64,000 nucleotides of DNA from Aquanectria penicillioides (Eukaryota; Ascomycota; Sordariomycetes; Hypocreales; Nectriaceae): assembly GCA_003415625.1 (NCBI GenBank), contig PYIU01000007.1:2852001-2916000 (forward strand). The letters run 5' to 3'. The translations under genes and the position numbers were made by a program. Below the pieces are notes generated by a model. The model made no database searches. It was given only the letters and a program-made list of their open reading frames with translations, and was not told the DNA's origin. Of this stretch, positions 10,164 through 21,884 are shown in pieces (positions within the stretch are counted from its first letter, which is position 1; each line of letters starts with the position of its first letter).

Positions 10164-11394
10164 ATGGCTCCCGAACTAAGGAAACGAAAGTGTATGTGCA
10201 TTCGCGACGCAGTTTCTTGCTTGTATTAACATTTTAAAGCTGTCCCCGACATCCAGAAGAAGGCCAACGGCGCCACCAAGGCCGAGAAGCCTGCGCCCAA
10301 GGGCAAGCGGAAAGGTGAGACTTGCCCATTGATATCGGAGATGGCTCGCACCATGCTAATTTGGAACTTGCAGCCGCTGAGGATGCTTCGCCTGTGTCGC
10401 TGAAGAAGCAAAAGTCTGTCAAGAAGGCTGTCGAGAAGCCCGTCAAGAAGCCTGCGCTGAAGGGCAAGAAGTCCAAGCCCGTCGAGGAGAAGCCTGCCGA
10501 GGAGGATACTACGATCGATATCCCCGATGTGTCCGACTCTGAGGAGGAGGAAGATGGCAAGGAGGTCAAGGCTTTGGTGAAGGGTCTGGACTCGGACGAC
10601 GAGGACATCACCGAGGGCGACAACGTCTTCGAGTCTGGCCAGGATGTTGGCAAGATCCCCGAGGTGTCCAAGGAGGTCCAGGACGCCGCCAAGAAGTCTG
10701 GCGAAGACACCGGCGTCATCTACATTGGACGCATCCCCCACGGTTTCTACGAGTTCGAGATGCGACAGTACTTTGAGCAATTCGGCCCCATCAACAAGCT
10801 GCGACTGTCGCGAAACAAGAAAACCGGCGCCAGCAAGCACTTTGCCTTTGTCGAGTTCAACGAGGCCTCCACCGCTGAGATTGTCGCCAAGACCATGGAC
10901 AACTACCTGCTGTTCGGCCACATCCTGAAGTGCCGAGTCATCGCCAAGGACCAAGTGCACGAGGCCATGTTCAAGGGCGCCAACCGACGATTCAAGAGCG
11001 TCCCTTGGAACAAAATGGCTGGCAAGCAGCTGGAGAAGCCTCTCACCGAGACTACTTGGGCGAGCAAGGTTACCAAGGAGCAGAGCAAGCGAGCCAAGAA
11101 GGCCGCCAAGCTCAAGGAGATTGGCTACGAGTTTGACATGCCCGAGATGAAGGCTGTGCCGGCCCTGCGCCCGTGGAGAAGGTTGAGGGTGAGACCAAGG
11201 CCATTGAGGCTGCGCCCGCCGAGGAGGAGGCCAAGAAGGTCGAGGAGCCCGTTGAGGAGGCCAAGTCTGAGGCTGAGGCCGAGGAGGAGCCCGAAGTGGA
11301 GGTGAAGACCAAGGCCGCTCCCAAGGCCGCTCCCAAAGCCAAGGCGGCAAAGGGCAAGGCGACGAGAGGAAAGGGCCGCAAGGCGAGAGCTTAG
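10164..11394 (+). CDS. NOP15: Nop15-like RRM protein of 60S biogenesis, with a frame break near the 3' end
   Basis: Exons are 10164-10191, 10240-10314 and 10374-11394; introns are 48 and 59 nt with branch sites TTAAC and CTAAT. A Lys-rich then acidic N-terminal region (about residues 1-145) precedes one RRM with RNP2 VIYIGRIP and RNP1 KHFAFVEF. The Nop15 signature NKMAGKQLEKPL and a basic helix follow. Role by family: nucleolar 27S pre-rRNA processing. At about 11155-11170 the frame with good codon use moves by one base. Read literally, the protein runs to TGA at 11305 (344 residues) with an odd Arg/Pro tail. One more C in the CCC at 11163-11165 would continue into a Glu/Lys/Ala-rich tail that ends at TAG 11394 (374 residues). 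That second tail has normal G/C-ending codons, so I take the break as a one-base assembly error or a recent mutation. Confidence 0.88.
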
Positions 11395-12576
11395 AGGAAT
11401 TTGATGTTCTTGGAGTCTACAGCGATCTATGGATAGGGAAAAGTTCATAATGAAGGTTGGCGTTCAATGTTGATCAACTCTAGCAACAACCAATTTTCAC
11501 ACACAAACTCTCTTTGTGAGGTTGATATGTATGCACATAAGCGAACCCATAGCACTCATGATAAAGATGAGCAAGCAACGGGATTATGAAAGGCAGAATT
11601 TGTCTGCTTCGCGATTGGATGTGAAAAAGCCACGGCATAAAAATGGCTTGTTCTTATATATGATCGCGAAGGTGGTTTTGTAAGATGAAGAAGAAAAGGA
11701 AGAAAAAAAAGAACTAAACGGGTCCAGTGAGCCGCGAGGTTTTGGACAACGACGGACCCGACGGCGCAAGCTGACTAAGCTCCCGCTGAGGTCCACTCGG
11801 CATCCGCTTCAACCACGGCACGGGATGTAGGAGGTGGAGGAAGATATTGAACGGTGCTGGCGTGGTCCCTGCATGGCCGGGTCTTGCTAAAAATAATCAG
11901 CAATACACTGGTCGTGACTGATGATCAGAAAGTTCTGCTCTTTCAACGAGAGGTGCACAAGATGTATTCCCCTGGCCAATACGTCGTGCAAGACGCAGGT
12001 GTTCGCAGACGGTGCGTAGCATAGCCTCCACTCCGGCCTTCATTGGACCACCCAAAAACCAGCGACCTGGCCAAGTTGCAGCGCCGGCAACGACATCAGC
12101 GGCAGCATCATGGCCAAAGACAGATGTCACCTTGCGACGACACAGGCCAAAAATAAAGCTGCTGGTCTCTTGTCTTCTACCCGAAACAGCTGCCAGGGAG
12201 TGCTTAAACGGATAGACGGGTCAAAACCCTTGTGAAATTGCACATCAAATTACCAAATCCAGCCCCAACGCCCGTTTTACGGTGCCGACGCCCCGTTGGC
12301 CAGGGAGGTACTTGCAGCTGTAGCCCCAGGAAACGCCCCAACAGGGCGTCCAATTTAGGCCACCTAGACCACTGGAGCTCGCTAAATTCCACGCGCCAAC
12401 AGCCTCCGCATGGCCAACTCCAGCTGACGTGGTGAGCCGTGTGGACTCTCTCGAGTCTCAACCCTCGCTCTCGCCCCGGGTCTCCTCAACCACCACCGCG
12501 CGCGCAACACCAAAGACCCGACTCCCCCGCTGCCCGCAGACTCTGATGTCGCTGGCTGGCGCATCCGTCTCTCGCA
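11395..12576. other. Intergenic spacer
   Basis: This holds the NOP15 3' flank and the golgin promoter. AT-rich patches and an A-rich run lie at about 11690-11715. I see no gene; the longer frame at 11897-12130 (minus) has no recognisable domain. Confidence 0.5.
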
Positions 12577-14414
12577 ATGTCGTCCGCCGCTGCCACAGAC
12601 CCGACCCAGGCGTCGAATTCAGGTGAGTAAAGAACCCCCCGCTCCCTGACAATTGCATGGCCGAGAACGTGTCCTGATGGGGGACTGCGCAGGGTCGTCC
12701 AAGAAGAAGAACAATAAGAAGAAGAAGAACGCGAACAAGAACAAGGATGCCCCTCCGGCTGGCAACGGAGACGCAAAGCTGGAAATCGAAAACGACGATG
12801 AACCCGAGACGCCTACGCAGTCGGTGCGTGTCCACATTGATTCCCCCTCATAGTCTGCCCTTCCACATGCACTCATGCGCTGACAATCATGATCCTAGGA
12901 CACTCCCATCGCCGAGGAGAATCCCGCCGCTGAGAGCAACGGACACGCAGTAGAGCCCCAGAGCAATGGAATCCCCGCCCCGACAACCGACGGCGAGAAG
13001 ACGGACGACTCAGACACCTCGGCCAAGCTCGAGGCCATGACCAAGGAACGAGAGGCGCTGCGGGCCGAGGTCGAGCAGCTACGGAAGCAGCTCGAGAGCA
13101 TCCAAGAGTCTCACGCCGGCGAGGTGACGCAGCTGCAGTCGGACCTCGAGGACAGCAACGCCGCCAAGGAGAACGCCGAGGAGCAGTACCAGAACCTCCT
13201 CGGGCGCGTAGAGAAGATCAAGGAGACGCTGAGCGACAGGTTACGACGAGACAAGGCAGAGCTGGAGGAGGCTAAGGAGCGGATAGAGGAGCTGGAGGCC
13301 CAGAACGAGGACCTACAAAACGCCGCCGAGTCATCTGGAGACGACGTCACCAAGCTCAAGGAGGACCTTCAGGATGCGACACGGGAGCTCAACACCCTCC
13401 GAAGCCGCAACAACTTGTCGGCACAAAACTGGAGCAAGGAGAAGGAGGAGCTGGTCCGGGCAGTGCAGCACCTCAAGGAGGAGATGGAGACGACGGCCAA
13501 CGCCATGGGAGAGTGGGAGGTCATCGCCATGGAGGAGCGCTCCATCAAGGAGACGCTGGCCGAGAGGATCTCGGAGCTAGAAGAGCAGATAGTGGCCCTG
13601 AGGCAAGGCTACGACAGCGCCATCACCGAGCGGGACAGCCAGATGACGCTCATCGACAACCTCCAGAACGCCCTGCGCGAGATCCAGGACGCCCGCAAAA
13701 AGGAGCTGCGCGAGATGGTCGAGACCACCGAGGAGCAGGTCCAGAGCCTCAAGAAGCTGGTGCGACAGGCCGACTCGCGCGCCGCCGACGCCGAGGCCGC
13801 CAAGGCGACGCTGACCAAGGAGCTCGAGCGAACGGCGCCGTTCGAGAAGGAGGTCAAGGAAAAGAATCTCTTGATTGGAAAGCTGAGGCACGAGGCCATC
13901 ATCCTAAACGACCACCTGACCAAGGCTCTCCGGTTCCTCAAGAAGACGAAGCCTGAAGACAATGTCGACAGGTTAGTTGCTTCATTCAGGTGTACAAAGT
14001 TGTCTCCATTACTAACAATCCCTTAGGCAAATCGTCACAAACCACCTCCTCCACTTCCTCACCCTCGACCGCGGCGACGTCAAGCGTTTCCAGGTCCTTC
14101 AGGTCATGGCTGGCTACCTCAACTGGACCGACGAGCAGCGCGAGCAGGCCGGACTCGCCCGCCCGGGTACCTCAACCAGCAGTCTCCGTCTGCCCCTGTC
14201 GCCCTTCCACCGCACCCCAAGCTCTCCCTCCCTCAACGCCGACGTCTTCTCCGAGCCCACCTCAGCAAAGGACAAGGAGTCGCTCGCCGACCTGTGGGCC
14301 AGCTTCCTCGAGCGCAGTGCCCAAGAGGGCGCCGGGGGAGCTGCCTCAACCAGGAATAATAGCATCAGCAGCGCCGCTGCCGGTCCGAGCAGCAGGCCGG
14401 ATTCTAAGCATTAA
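12577..14414 (+). CDS. RUD3: Golgi coiled-coil protein with C-terminal GRAB domain, Rud3/GMAP-210 type
   Basis: Four exons (12577-12622, 12693-12823, 12899-13971, 14027-14414) give 545 residues. Introns are 70, 75 and 55 nt with branch sites CTGAT, CTGAC and CTAAC. Layout: a short Lys/Asn-rich N-terminus (SKKKNNKKKK), an acidic low-complexity stretch, then near-continuous coiled coil at about residues 100-415 rich in Glu, Lys, Leu and Arg heptads. A GRAB domain spans about 410-470, with NHLLHFLTLDRGDVKRFQVL followed by GYLNWTDEQREQAG, and a Ser/Pro-rich tail completes the protein. Known of the family: GRAB binds Arf1-GTP at cis-Golgi membranes, and Rud3 acts as a tether in ER-Golgi traffic and Golgi structure. 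The start is the first ATG in frame with the conserved region. The GRAB motif separates it from ordinary GRIP golgins such as Imh1. Confidence 0.9.
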
Positions 14415-14865
14415 TGTTGAATGACATGTGTTTTCACAAAGAGAGGGGGGACAAAAAGTCATGGCAGCGGGGTGGGAGGATGCGGGACGATGACGCTTGT
14501 TTTTTTGTGTTTCTCCTTTCTTTTTTTTTTCTTGTGACGGCGTGGAAGCGCCGGACTTGCTGGATGATGGGAATATTCTTGATGGGTTCTTGAAAGGTTC
14601 TTGAAAGGGTTTCTTCGAAAAGAAAAAAGACGAACCACGCTTTTTGCAAGAGGGGAGTGTCAAGACTACACCACCCATTGATTGGAGAATACGGATGAGA
14701 AGAGGAAGAAAGGCAACGGGAATTCTTTGTACGAATAGCTTCTCTTGGTGAATTGGGACTCGTTGCGGAAACGCACAATGAGTGAGGGACAGAGACAGGG
14801 AGACGGAGACAGGACGACAGAGAGAAGGTGTTGGTTGACACTAACTACTACAAATACTACTAAAA
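14415..14865. other. Convergent 3' spacer
   Basis: The golgin gene (plus) and the membrane-protein gene (minus) end on either side of these 451 bp. It holds a T-rich run (about 14517-14533) and repeated TTCTTGAAAGG, possibly 3'-end signals. I see no gene. Confidence 0.5.
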
Positions 14866-16014
14866 CTAACTGCCATCAGCCGCCGCCGACTGCAATGGCT
14901 GTAACACGTTTTGCGCATACGCCTCTGCGTCCCTCGTAATGCTGCGAATGTCGATGCGATTGCTCAGCGCATCGTTGACGCCCTCAATCACCTCCCGCTC
15001 CTCCATGACCTCGCTCATCAGGCGCACCTCGTGGGCCCAGTAGGCCTGGTTGCGCGAGCGCAGGTCCTCGTCCCGCAGGGCCGTGTTCTTGACGATGCCC
15101 AGGGCGCTGAGCTTGCTGCGGATCACGGCGAGGGCGCGGTTGGTGGTCTCGACGCGCTCGGCGGCCGACGGCGGCTCGACAAAGGCGCGGTTGGTCGACG
15201 ACAGGTACATGACGAAGCCCAGCACGGCGTCGAGCGTGGCAAAGGCCAGTAAGCGGTAGACGCGCTGGTCCCAGAAGAAGAACTCGATGTTGGGCAGGCG
15301 CAGCGCGCGGGCGTTGGCCTGGTAGTTGAACGAGTTGACGAGCCAGATGTCGACGGCGGCGATGATGCAGGCGGCGATGGTGGCGAGCGACCGCCACTGG
15401 CTGCCGTGGCGGCCCGTCAGCGACGGCGAGGTGACAAGGGCGATGACGAAGAGGTTGGAGATGTGCGGGCCCAGCAGCGCGGGGAGCGCGTAGTAGAAGT
15501 AGCTCTTGGGCTCGTCGGCGGAGCAGAACGGGCACATGCCGACGACCCGGGGCCCGAACTGGAAGTAGAGCAGGCGGCTCTCGAGGTTGATGAAGCGCTG
15601 GCGCAGGCGCTCGTCGAGCAGCGTCAGCACGTTCCCGGGGCGGCCGGCGGCGACGCGGTTGAAGAGCACATCGACGGGGATCTGGAGGCGCGACTCGGTG
15701 GCGGCGAAGAGGTTCTCGGGCGCGAAGACGGGCAGCGACTTGAGCAGGCAGACGACGACGAGGGCGCCGAGGAACGAGAGGGCGATGCGGATGGCGGGCG
15801 GCACGGGCTGCACGGGGACGTTGCGGGCGGCCGAGGCGGCGCGGACGGTGCGGTAGTAGGAGATGGCCTTGGGGAGGAGTATGGGGCCGAAGAAGAGGAG
15901 GAGGGAGCGGATGCTGCGAGGCGTTAGCAGTGGTGACGTCGACGGTGATGGTGTTGCAAGTTGAGCCGGCAGTTTGACACACAAGGGGACTCACGATTCC
16001 CACGGGATTGCCAT
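14866..16014 (-). CDS. Multi-pass membrane protein, conserved-looking but of unknown function
   Basis: A 20-nt first exon (15995-16014, MAIPWES split after two bases of the Ser codon) joins 14866-15913 across an 81-nt intron with donor GTGAGT and branch CTAAC, giving 355 residues. Hydrophobic segments lie at about residues 10-28, 45-65, 165-185, 200-220 and 245-265. A motif GMCPFC at about 152 sits just before the third segment; two Cys two residues apart could bind a metal or form a disulfide. The soluble C-terminal third is helical, charged and Arg/Glu-rich (REVIEGVNDALSNRID). GC content and codon bias are very high, which leaves long shadow frames on both strands. I cannot name a family. 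The tiny first exon is inferred from clean splice signals and could be missed by gene callers. Confidence 0.8.
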
Positions 16015-16922
16015 GATGGCGATGGTACTAAAAGACGCTTCTTCGAATACACTCCCTATTTCGTTTTCTCAATATGTTCAGCGCTGTCGTCGCGTTGGTC
16101 GCCGCAGATGCAGCCGTCAGAGTTGGACACGGTTGTAAGTTTCATGACAGCGAATCCTCGCGAGGCTGAGATGCAGCCAACGCTGGTCAATTCCGTCACT
16201 GCTCGCCAACGGCAGCGCTGCGGCGTAAGGCTGCCGTGTGGCGGGCGAATGTGGGGTGTGCGAGTGGGGCCGATGGGACGCCTTTTTCTCTGCTGCAAAA
16301 TCAAACAATGATTTTTCTTCTTCCTTCTTTTCTTTCATCCTCCCACAACAGCTTGACTGTTCGAGGGGTCTTCCTCTCAACACGCGACGACTCGTCTTCA
16401 TACGAGGCAACTTGTTGCTTTCCCTCTCTCTCTCTCTCCCTCTCTCTCTGTCTCTCTCTGCCTCTCTCTGCCTTTCTTTTTCGCTTTACTTGCGCGTTGT
16501 CGCTCTCCGCAATGCGTCACGAGCTCGCCAGCTTAGCAAATTCACAACCAGTTACCCTCTGTCCCTCTGTCCCCAAACAACCTGCAGTGAACATTTCCTC
16601 GGTTGGCACTTTCGAAGCTTTGGCGATCCTCTTCTCCGTGGTCGCTAGAGTCAATATGTTGCCTAGATCAATCCCCAAATACCCTGCCAAGGGTTATTCT
16701 CTGTCGTGTTACAAAGTCTCAGCGCTTGCAATGAAGAACTTTGCGTCAAATTTTCAAAGAGATACACTTCTTCCGTAGACCCCACGTAAATTGTTTGGAA
16801 TGGACTGGTCATTGCCATTGAGCAAGAACATTTTGTTTCATTTTCATGCCGATATCTATATATCTGCCCTACCAAACCGTATGCACAAAACGCCCCATTC
16901 ATTGCCCAGCCATCCTGTCCGT
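16015..16922. other. Spacer with CT-rich microsatellite
   Basis: The upstream region of the membrane-protein gene and the downstream region of GET1. A TC/CT-dominated tract spans about 16421-16475, interrupted by single G bases. An AT-rich patch with ATATCTATATATC at 16851-16863 lies close to the GET1 stop and may belong to its 3' region. No gene seen. Confidence 0.5.
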
Positions 16923-17696
16923 CTATGAGTTCTTCTTCTCGTTGACCGCATCCGCTTTTTCCGTCTTCTTCTCGGGCTTGGCCTCCACGGGGGCCTCCTT
17001 CTTCGCCGGCTGGCTCTGCTGCGCGCTCAGGACCAGGCCGATGATGCCGGTGATCAGGTCGCTGAACAGGGCGACCACGCCGGTGCACGCAAGCTGCCAC
17101 GAGGCGATGCTGACGGCGCCGATGGGAGCGCGGGGGAACGACAGGATCCATTCCGCGTAGTAGGGGAACCAGCCGTGCGGCAGCCAGAACATGGGCTCTG
17201 TGGCGTACCAGAACGGCAGGAAGTATTGCGGTGCGCGTGTCACCACGACTCGGATCGTAGTGAGGGTGCCGTCGAACTTGGAGCGGGTCGATTCCAGACT
17301 CTTCTCTGCGGGGCGGTAAATGTCAGTCCACGTCCAGCATTTCTCAGGGCCTTGTTGTGGCACATACTGGTGGTCTCAAGCTGCTCGAAGAGCTTATCGT
17401 GCTGCCGTCGGAGCTTTGCCCACTTGGCAAACTGGTCCTGGCTGCTCGTGGCGTTGAGTTCCCGTCGGACCTTGAGGTAATCGGACTGCAGTTTACGCTG
17501 CTCCGAGGCCGCCTTGGCCGTGGGGACGGGGAGGAAGTTGATGAGCGTCCATAGCTGTCTGCTGTTAGCTTCGCACCGGGGGCAACGGGGGGGCTTCAGA
17601 GAGCTATACCAGGTTGTTGATCCGCGTGGCGCCGATGGTGTTGATGAGGTTGAGCACCACCTCGATGACGAAGATGCTGATGAGGAGGGAAGGCAT
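16923..17696 (-). CDS. GET1: GET complex subunit Get1 (WRB homologue)
   Basis: Exons in minus order are 17610-17696, 17368-17554 and 16923-17305; introns are 55 and 62 nt with branch sites CTAAC and CTGAC. The product is 218 residues. The N-terminal hydrophobic segment ([15 protein letters not shown]) is followed by a charged coiled coil at about residues 35-105 ([20 protein letters not shown]), the cytosolic arm that binds Get3. Two further membrane segments lie within about 130-185 ([18 protein letters not shown], then GIIGLVL), and the tail is Lys/Glu-rich. Role by family: with Get2 it is the ER receptor that releases tail-anchored proteins from Get3 for insertion. Length and topology match fungal Get1. 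The start is the first ATG, directly before the first membrane segment. It is divergent from the prenyltransferase-like gene. Confidence 0.93.
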
Positions 17697-17978
17697 TTTG
17701 GCGACGGTGAGGAGGTGCTGGACTCTGGCAGAAGAAGAACAAGAGGGTCGTCACCGGCTACTTGCGCATGGCGTGGTGGTCCGGCTGCCGCAGGCTGAGG
17801 GGGAGCTCGTGATGGTGCTGGGGCTTATTTTGGAGGTTTGTCTACGTGGTCTGGCCCGCATGTCATGCCCCGACACTTGCATGGCCCCAGCTCGACCCCT
17901 CCACACCAACCTCACCTACCCTATACAAGGGTCCGATTTCACCGCGTCACCAACCAAGCTCATCCCAACGCTCTTTAG
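17697..17978. promoter_or_regulatory. Divergent promoter between GET1 and the prenyltransferase-alpha-like gene
   Basis: The 282 bp between the two ATG codons serve both genes. A possible TATA-like element, CTATACAAGG, lies at 17921-17930, about 50 bp before the plus-strand start. Both genes concern proteins that are lipid- or membrane-directed, but functional linkage is only inferred. Confidence 0.5.
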
Positions 17979-18956
17979 ATGTCGAGGGCACTCGATAAAG
18001 GTGTCAGGGAGGCTCTCCGGCATGGGAACCATCAGCTAGTGTTTGATGACATATCCAGCGTCCTTGTGCAGCCCTCTGCGAAGCTGCTGGAGATTGAATT
18101 GCTAGGACAAGGACAAGTCTTTGATACCAGCACCAACTTCCTTCAAGACGAGAATGCACTCGCCATCCCGAAGCTGCGACTGGTGCAAGCATTTATTGTC
18201 GCACGAAAAATACTCTCAGCGCATCTCCGAGGGCAATATGATGGACCAGACGAGACATTGTTGAGAGCAACGGCAGTTGTCCTGCTGATGGACCCAGAGT
18301 ACCTAACAGCCGCCAACGCCAGGAAGAGGCTCATACAACGCACGTTACAGAATGACAACGCCAAACAAATGCTTCACAACGAGAAACATCTTGTCGATAG
18401 CTTGCTCACAAGCCGTCTTCATCGTCATACAAAGTCCCCAAACCTATGGAGCCATCGTCGATGGTTGATGGACCAGTTTAGGATACAAAGCTTGGACGTC
18501 ACAATCGAGGACGACATCAGGGACATAATCACCATATCAGGAGAACGACATCCCAGGAACTACTACGCCTGGTGCCACGCCAGGTATCTAATCGGCGTCC
18601 TCCTCACGCAATCTCCGCAACCGGAACAGGCATTATCAAACATAATCGGCACCGTCAAGAATTGGTCCCTCTCACACCACGACGACATCTCGGGCTGGCA
18701 ATTTCTCAAATTCCTGCTCGACAAGCACCCGTCCGAGACGTCCGCGACGTTCCGCGAAACCCTCCAGCTGGCCAGGTCGTTCAAATGGCGCAACGAGTCA
18801 GTTTGGTACTTTCTCCGTTACGTGGTCGGCTCTCCACACGTCACAGACCAGGACAGAGATGAGTTTTCTAGGACGAGGACTACGCTCTGGGAGACAGCTG
18901 CGGAAGGGAGCCAAGAGAGACGGACGCTGGATGCCGCACAGAAGTGGCACGTCTAA
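17979..18956 (+). CDS. Protein prenyltransferase alpha-subunit repeat protein, Ecm9/PTAR1-like
   Basis: A single uninterrupted exon of 325 residues. Helical prenyltransferase-alpha (PPTA) repeats are visible as a degenerate MDPEYLTAANARKR at about residue 103, SPNLWSHRRWLMDQF at about 152, HPRNYYAWCHARYL at about 188 and NESVWYFLRYVVG at about 272. Known of the family: PPTA repeats build the alpha subunits of farnesyl- and geranylgeranyl-transferases. Fungal Ecm9 and animal PTAR1 are divergent members; PTAR1 is the alpha subunit of geranylgeranyltransferase type III. The sequence is too divergent and lacks the fuller repeat set expected for Ram2 or Bet4, hence the Ecm9/PTAR1 assignment. The start is the only sensible ATG. 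Absence of introns is unusual among its neighbours. Confidence 0.8.
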   Translation: MSRALDKGVREALRHGNHQLVFDDISSVLVQPSAKLLEIELLGQGQVFDTSTNFLQDENALAIPKLRLVQAFIVARKILSAHLRGQYDGPDETLLRATAVVLLMDPEYLTAANARKRLIQRTLQNDNAKQMLHNEKHLVDSLLTSRLHRHTKSPNLWSHRRWLMDQFRIQSLDVTIEDDIRDIITISGERHPRNYYAWCHARYLIGVLLTQSPQPEQALSNIIGTVKNWSLSHHDDISGWQFLKFLLDKHPSETSATFRETLQLARSFKWRNESVWYFLRYVVGSPHVTDQDRDEFSRTRTTLWETAAEGSQERRTLDAAQKWHV

Positions 18957-21002
18957 GGAGCCCAGCCTTGGATGGAATGCAGGCACTGAGCGGACGATGG
19001 AGGCGCCGCGACATTGTCATCTCCCCGCACACACCGACGGGTGAGACACCATGGGGACCGCAAGCCTCAAGACCCGTTTTAGACCTTGCGGCGTCGCTAG
19101 GTTTGCCTGTGGGTGCGGAGGAATGCAGTGGCGACATGGACGCTGTGCCTCCGGAGACAATTTCCCATATCATTTAAAATGACGATCATCGAGCGCGGCG
19201 CCTCCAAATGCCAACAGGTGCGGCGGACCCTTATTCGAGATGAGGTTTCTCAGCATCGAAAGAGCCTGCATTCCCTGAGAGCTACGTTGCGTTACTACAG
19301 AGAGTGAAATGAAAATGAGAGAAAAAAAAGATTCCTTATCTAAATGACCAAGAGCTGGCGGCGCCGTGGCTCTCCTTGGCCTGGCTTGACACTATAACTT
19401 TTGAAATTGGATTGCTGACAAGCGCGCGCCCTGCGGAGGGACAGTTGTTCGACAGGCACGAGGGGTTAGTGAAGAGAATGGTGCAGCACTAAATATATAG
19501 AAAGCCACCAAGATTGACCGCCTTTGAAGATCAAGAAGGATTGCGAAAAAAAAAAGGAGCTCCCTTACGCGCGTGTATTTGGCCTCTCCATACCTAGTGG
19601 GATGAGATGAAGCAATCCTTTGTCTTGAATGAATTGCTTGCACGGCGGTGAAGGAGGCCGCTCGGGCCGAAGGTCGTCGGCGTCGCTTTGAACGGATCAG
19701 ATCCTGGCGTGCGGATGCTATGCAGGTTTATGAGCCGTGACATGGAGAATGGGACTCTTGCATTGTCGCCACTTGCCAAGCTCGATCTCTACGTTCCAGG
19801 TAGAGCTACGAGCAAAGCAACGTGGATGAGATCGACTTCATGGCCCCTTGCACCCCATCAGCTACATAGCACCGGGACAAAGCCATCAGCCCTAAGGGGA
19901 GTTATTGCAATTTATCTTGGGCTTTAATATGCCTCGGATCCGCTGATGTCTTCTTTGGGGTTAATATTACCAGTCATATTAGCTCGCGGTCCCAATTCGT
20001 ACAGGCGAGCAGGACGGTTCTTGACCCTTTATTCCCCTGGCCGCCTCCAAATCTGTCAGTCGAGCCAGGGTTGCAAGATGGGACGTGCTGGACGTGACAT
20101 GGATGCATGCCCTCTTGCCGCCGAGCAGGCAGGCCACCCACCATGGTTCAGCCTCGGAGGGAAGGGCATGAGACGGGATCTTTGAGACGAAAATTCGCTG
20201 CTTGGTCCATTTCATGCTTGATCGATCCTCCGGCAATATCCTTTCTCTCCGGGACTCCTTGCACCCCAGGGATCTCCATATTACATCGACTTATGCCATT
20301 GAGCCACTCAGGTGAACAGACGACATTGCTCACAGGCTCACAGCAGACCTGCCCTGCCTGGCCCACCGAGCCGACCTGATCGGATCATCCCATGTCGTCT
20401 CATCTCATGTTCAGCGGTCGCATCGAATCCGGAACAGCAACCGAACGGTGTTGGGAGGTGGCCGCCCCGGCAGCAAGCGGAGCTCGAGAATCGGACAGGA
20501 AAAAAAAAACCACGCTCAGTCTAACTAAGTTTCAGAGAACCATAAAGTATGGAGCCTCATTGAGAAGTGAGGACACGCGCACACTGACATCGTATCGTAC
20601 GGAGTTTTGCGGGCTTTGAGGAAACCCGCTGGTGGCCGCCATGAGGCCGTGCCCCGTATCCGGGGACCTCCAAGAAAAGAGGCCAGGGATAAGGTTTATC
20701 GACGGTTGGACCAGAGACTTTGCCAAAGCGTCGCCGTGGCGTTCTCGTTCTCATCATAAAGTCAGCGTAAACTCTCCTCAGGCCTGCCCCGAACATGTGC
20801 GCATGCCAGATGCGACGCGTTTGTATCAGGTTCGGACTGGGCGGATTGCCACTGTGATGACGCAGCAGCCACTCGAGTTTCGAATGTGAACTCACTGTTT
20901 GGTGAGAGAGCTCTCGGAGCGGCCACCAATGGGCGGCGCGAGGCCGGGATGTCGGTGAGACAAGGGGTGCGGATGAGAGCTCCCTAGCTCGGCCTAGGCC
21001 AA

Positions 21003-21048
21003 GACAACGACAACGACAACGACAACGACAATGGCAATGTCAATGACA
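21003..21048 (+). repeat. Hexanucleotide microsatellite (GACAAC)n
   Basis: Four perfect GACAAC units (21003-21026) are followed by the variants GACAAT, GGCAAT and GTCAAT. No coding frame crosses it with meaning. Confidence 0.85.
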
Positions 21049-21816
21049 GAGCACACACGGATAGAGGAGGGCTAATGCGAGCAATGGCCTCGATCGTCTC
21101 TCTTCTTCTTGTCAACTAAACATTCGTTGGAATGGTTGAACACCGAGCAGTGGATACATACGGGTACGTGCAAAAGGCACCAAGCCAGCCTAGTTTAGCC
21201 CAGGGGAGCCGCTGCAGGGGCACGGCGAGAAGCCAAGAGCCTTATCCCATCACGTGTCTCCACAGGGAGCGTCATTGCGGAGCACATTTCTGGTGGGTGA
21301 TGTTTCCCTGGGGAGGGCTTTTGCTGTCATGACGGGCATTGGCATGGGCATTGGCATTGGCATTGGGGGACATGGAGATATGGTGACATGGGGCTTTTGG
21401 GCCATGGGGCCGCCGTCGAGACGCTTGCTTGGGTGTTTCATTTGTTGCAGGGCAGACGACGGGCTGAGGGGCAGCTGGGCGATCGACCGGAGCTCCAACA
21501 AGAGGATCGGCCGGGTTAGTGATTGAAGCAATATCATTCGGGGAGATTTTGGCTGCTGGACTCGTCCGTGGGCTGGCTGGCTTTTTGGGCTTATCTACGT
21601 CCGTAGTCAGGGGGCACACGCATATCCTGTGGCGACATACTGTGCGCCCCCCCCAACATGAGTAGGAGCATATGCTCCAGGTGACGAAGAGCTGGTACTG
21701 CAATTATTTGCTGTGTCGAAAGAGAGACAGCCACGGAGGCCGACAGACGAAAAGCGTACAGACATGTGTGTGCATATTTGCATACAGGTGGAGACAGAGG
21801 CAGAGACAAACATGAT

Positions 21817-21884
21817 GACTGACGCACACTGACTGACGCAAACTCACAGACTGACGCAAACTCACAGACTGACGCACGCTCACA
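21817..21884 (+). repeat. 18-bp tandem repeat, unit GACTGACGCAAACTCACA
   Basis: Three 18-bp units start at 21831, 21849 and 21867. A partial related unit (GACTGACGCACACT) starts at 21817. The third unit has CG in place of AA. It lies in non-coding spacer. Confidence 0.85.

Noticed and set aside
10226..11350. 374-codon open frame antisense to NOP15
   Set aside because: A Leu/Arg-rich shadow created by GAG/AAG-rich codons of the real gene; no ATG-led domain.
14984..16003. 339-codon Arg/Pro-rich frame on the minus strand
   Set aside because: Same strand as the membrane protein but shifted by one; produced by its very GC-rich third positions.
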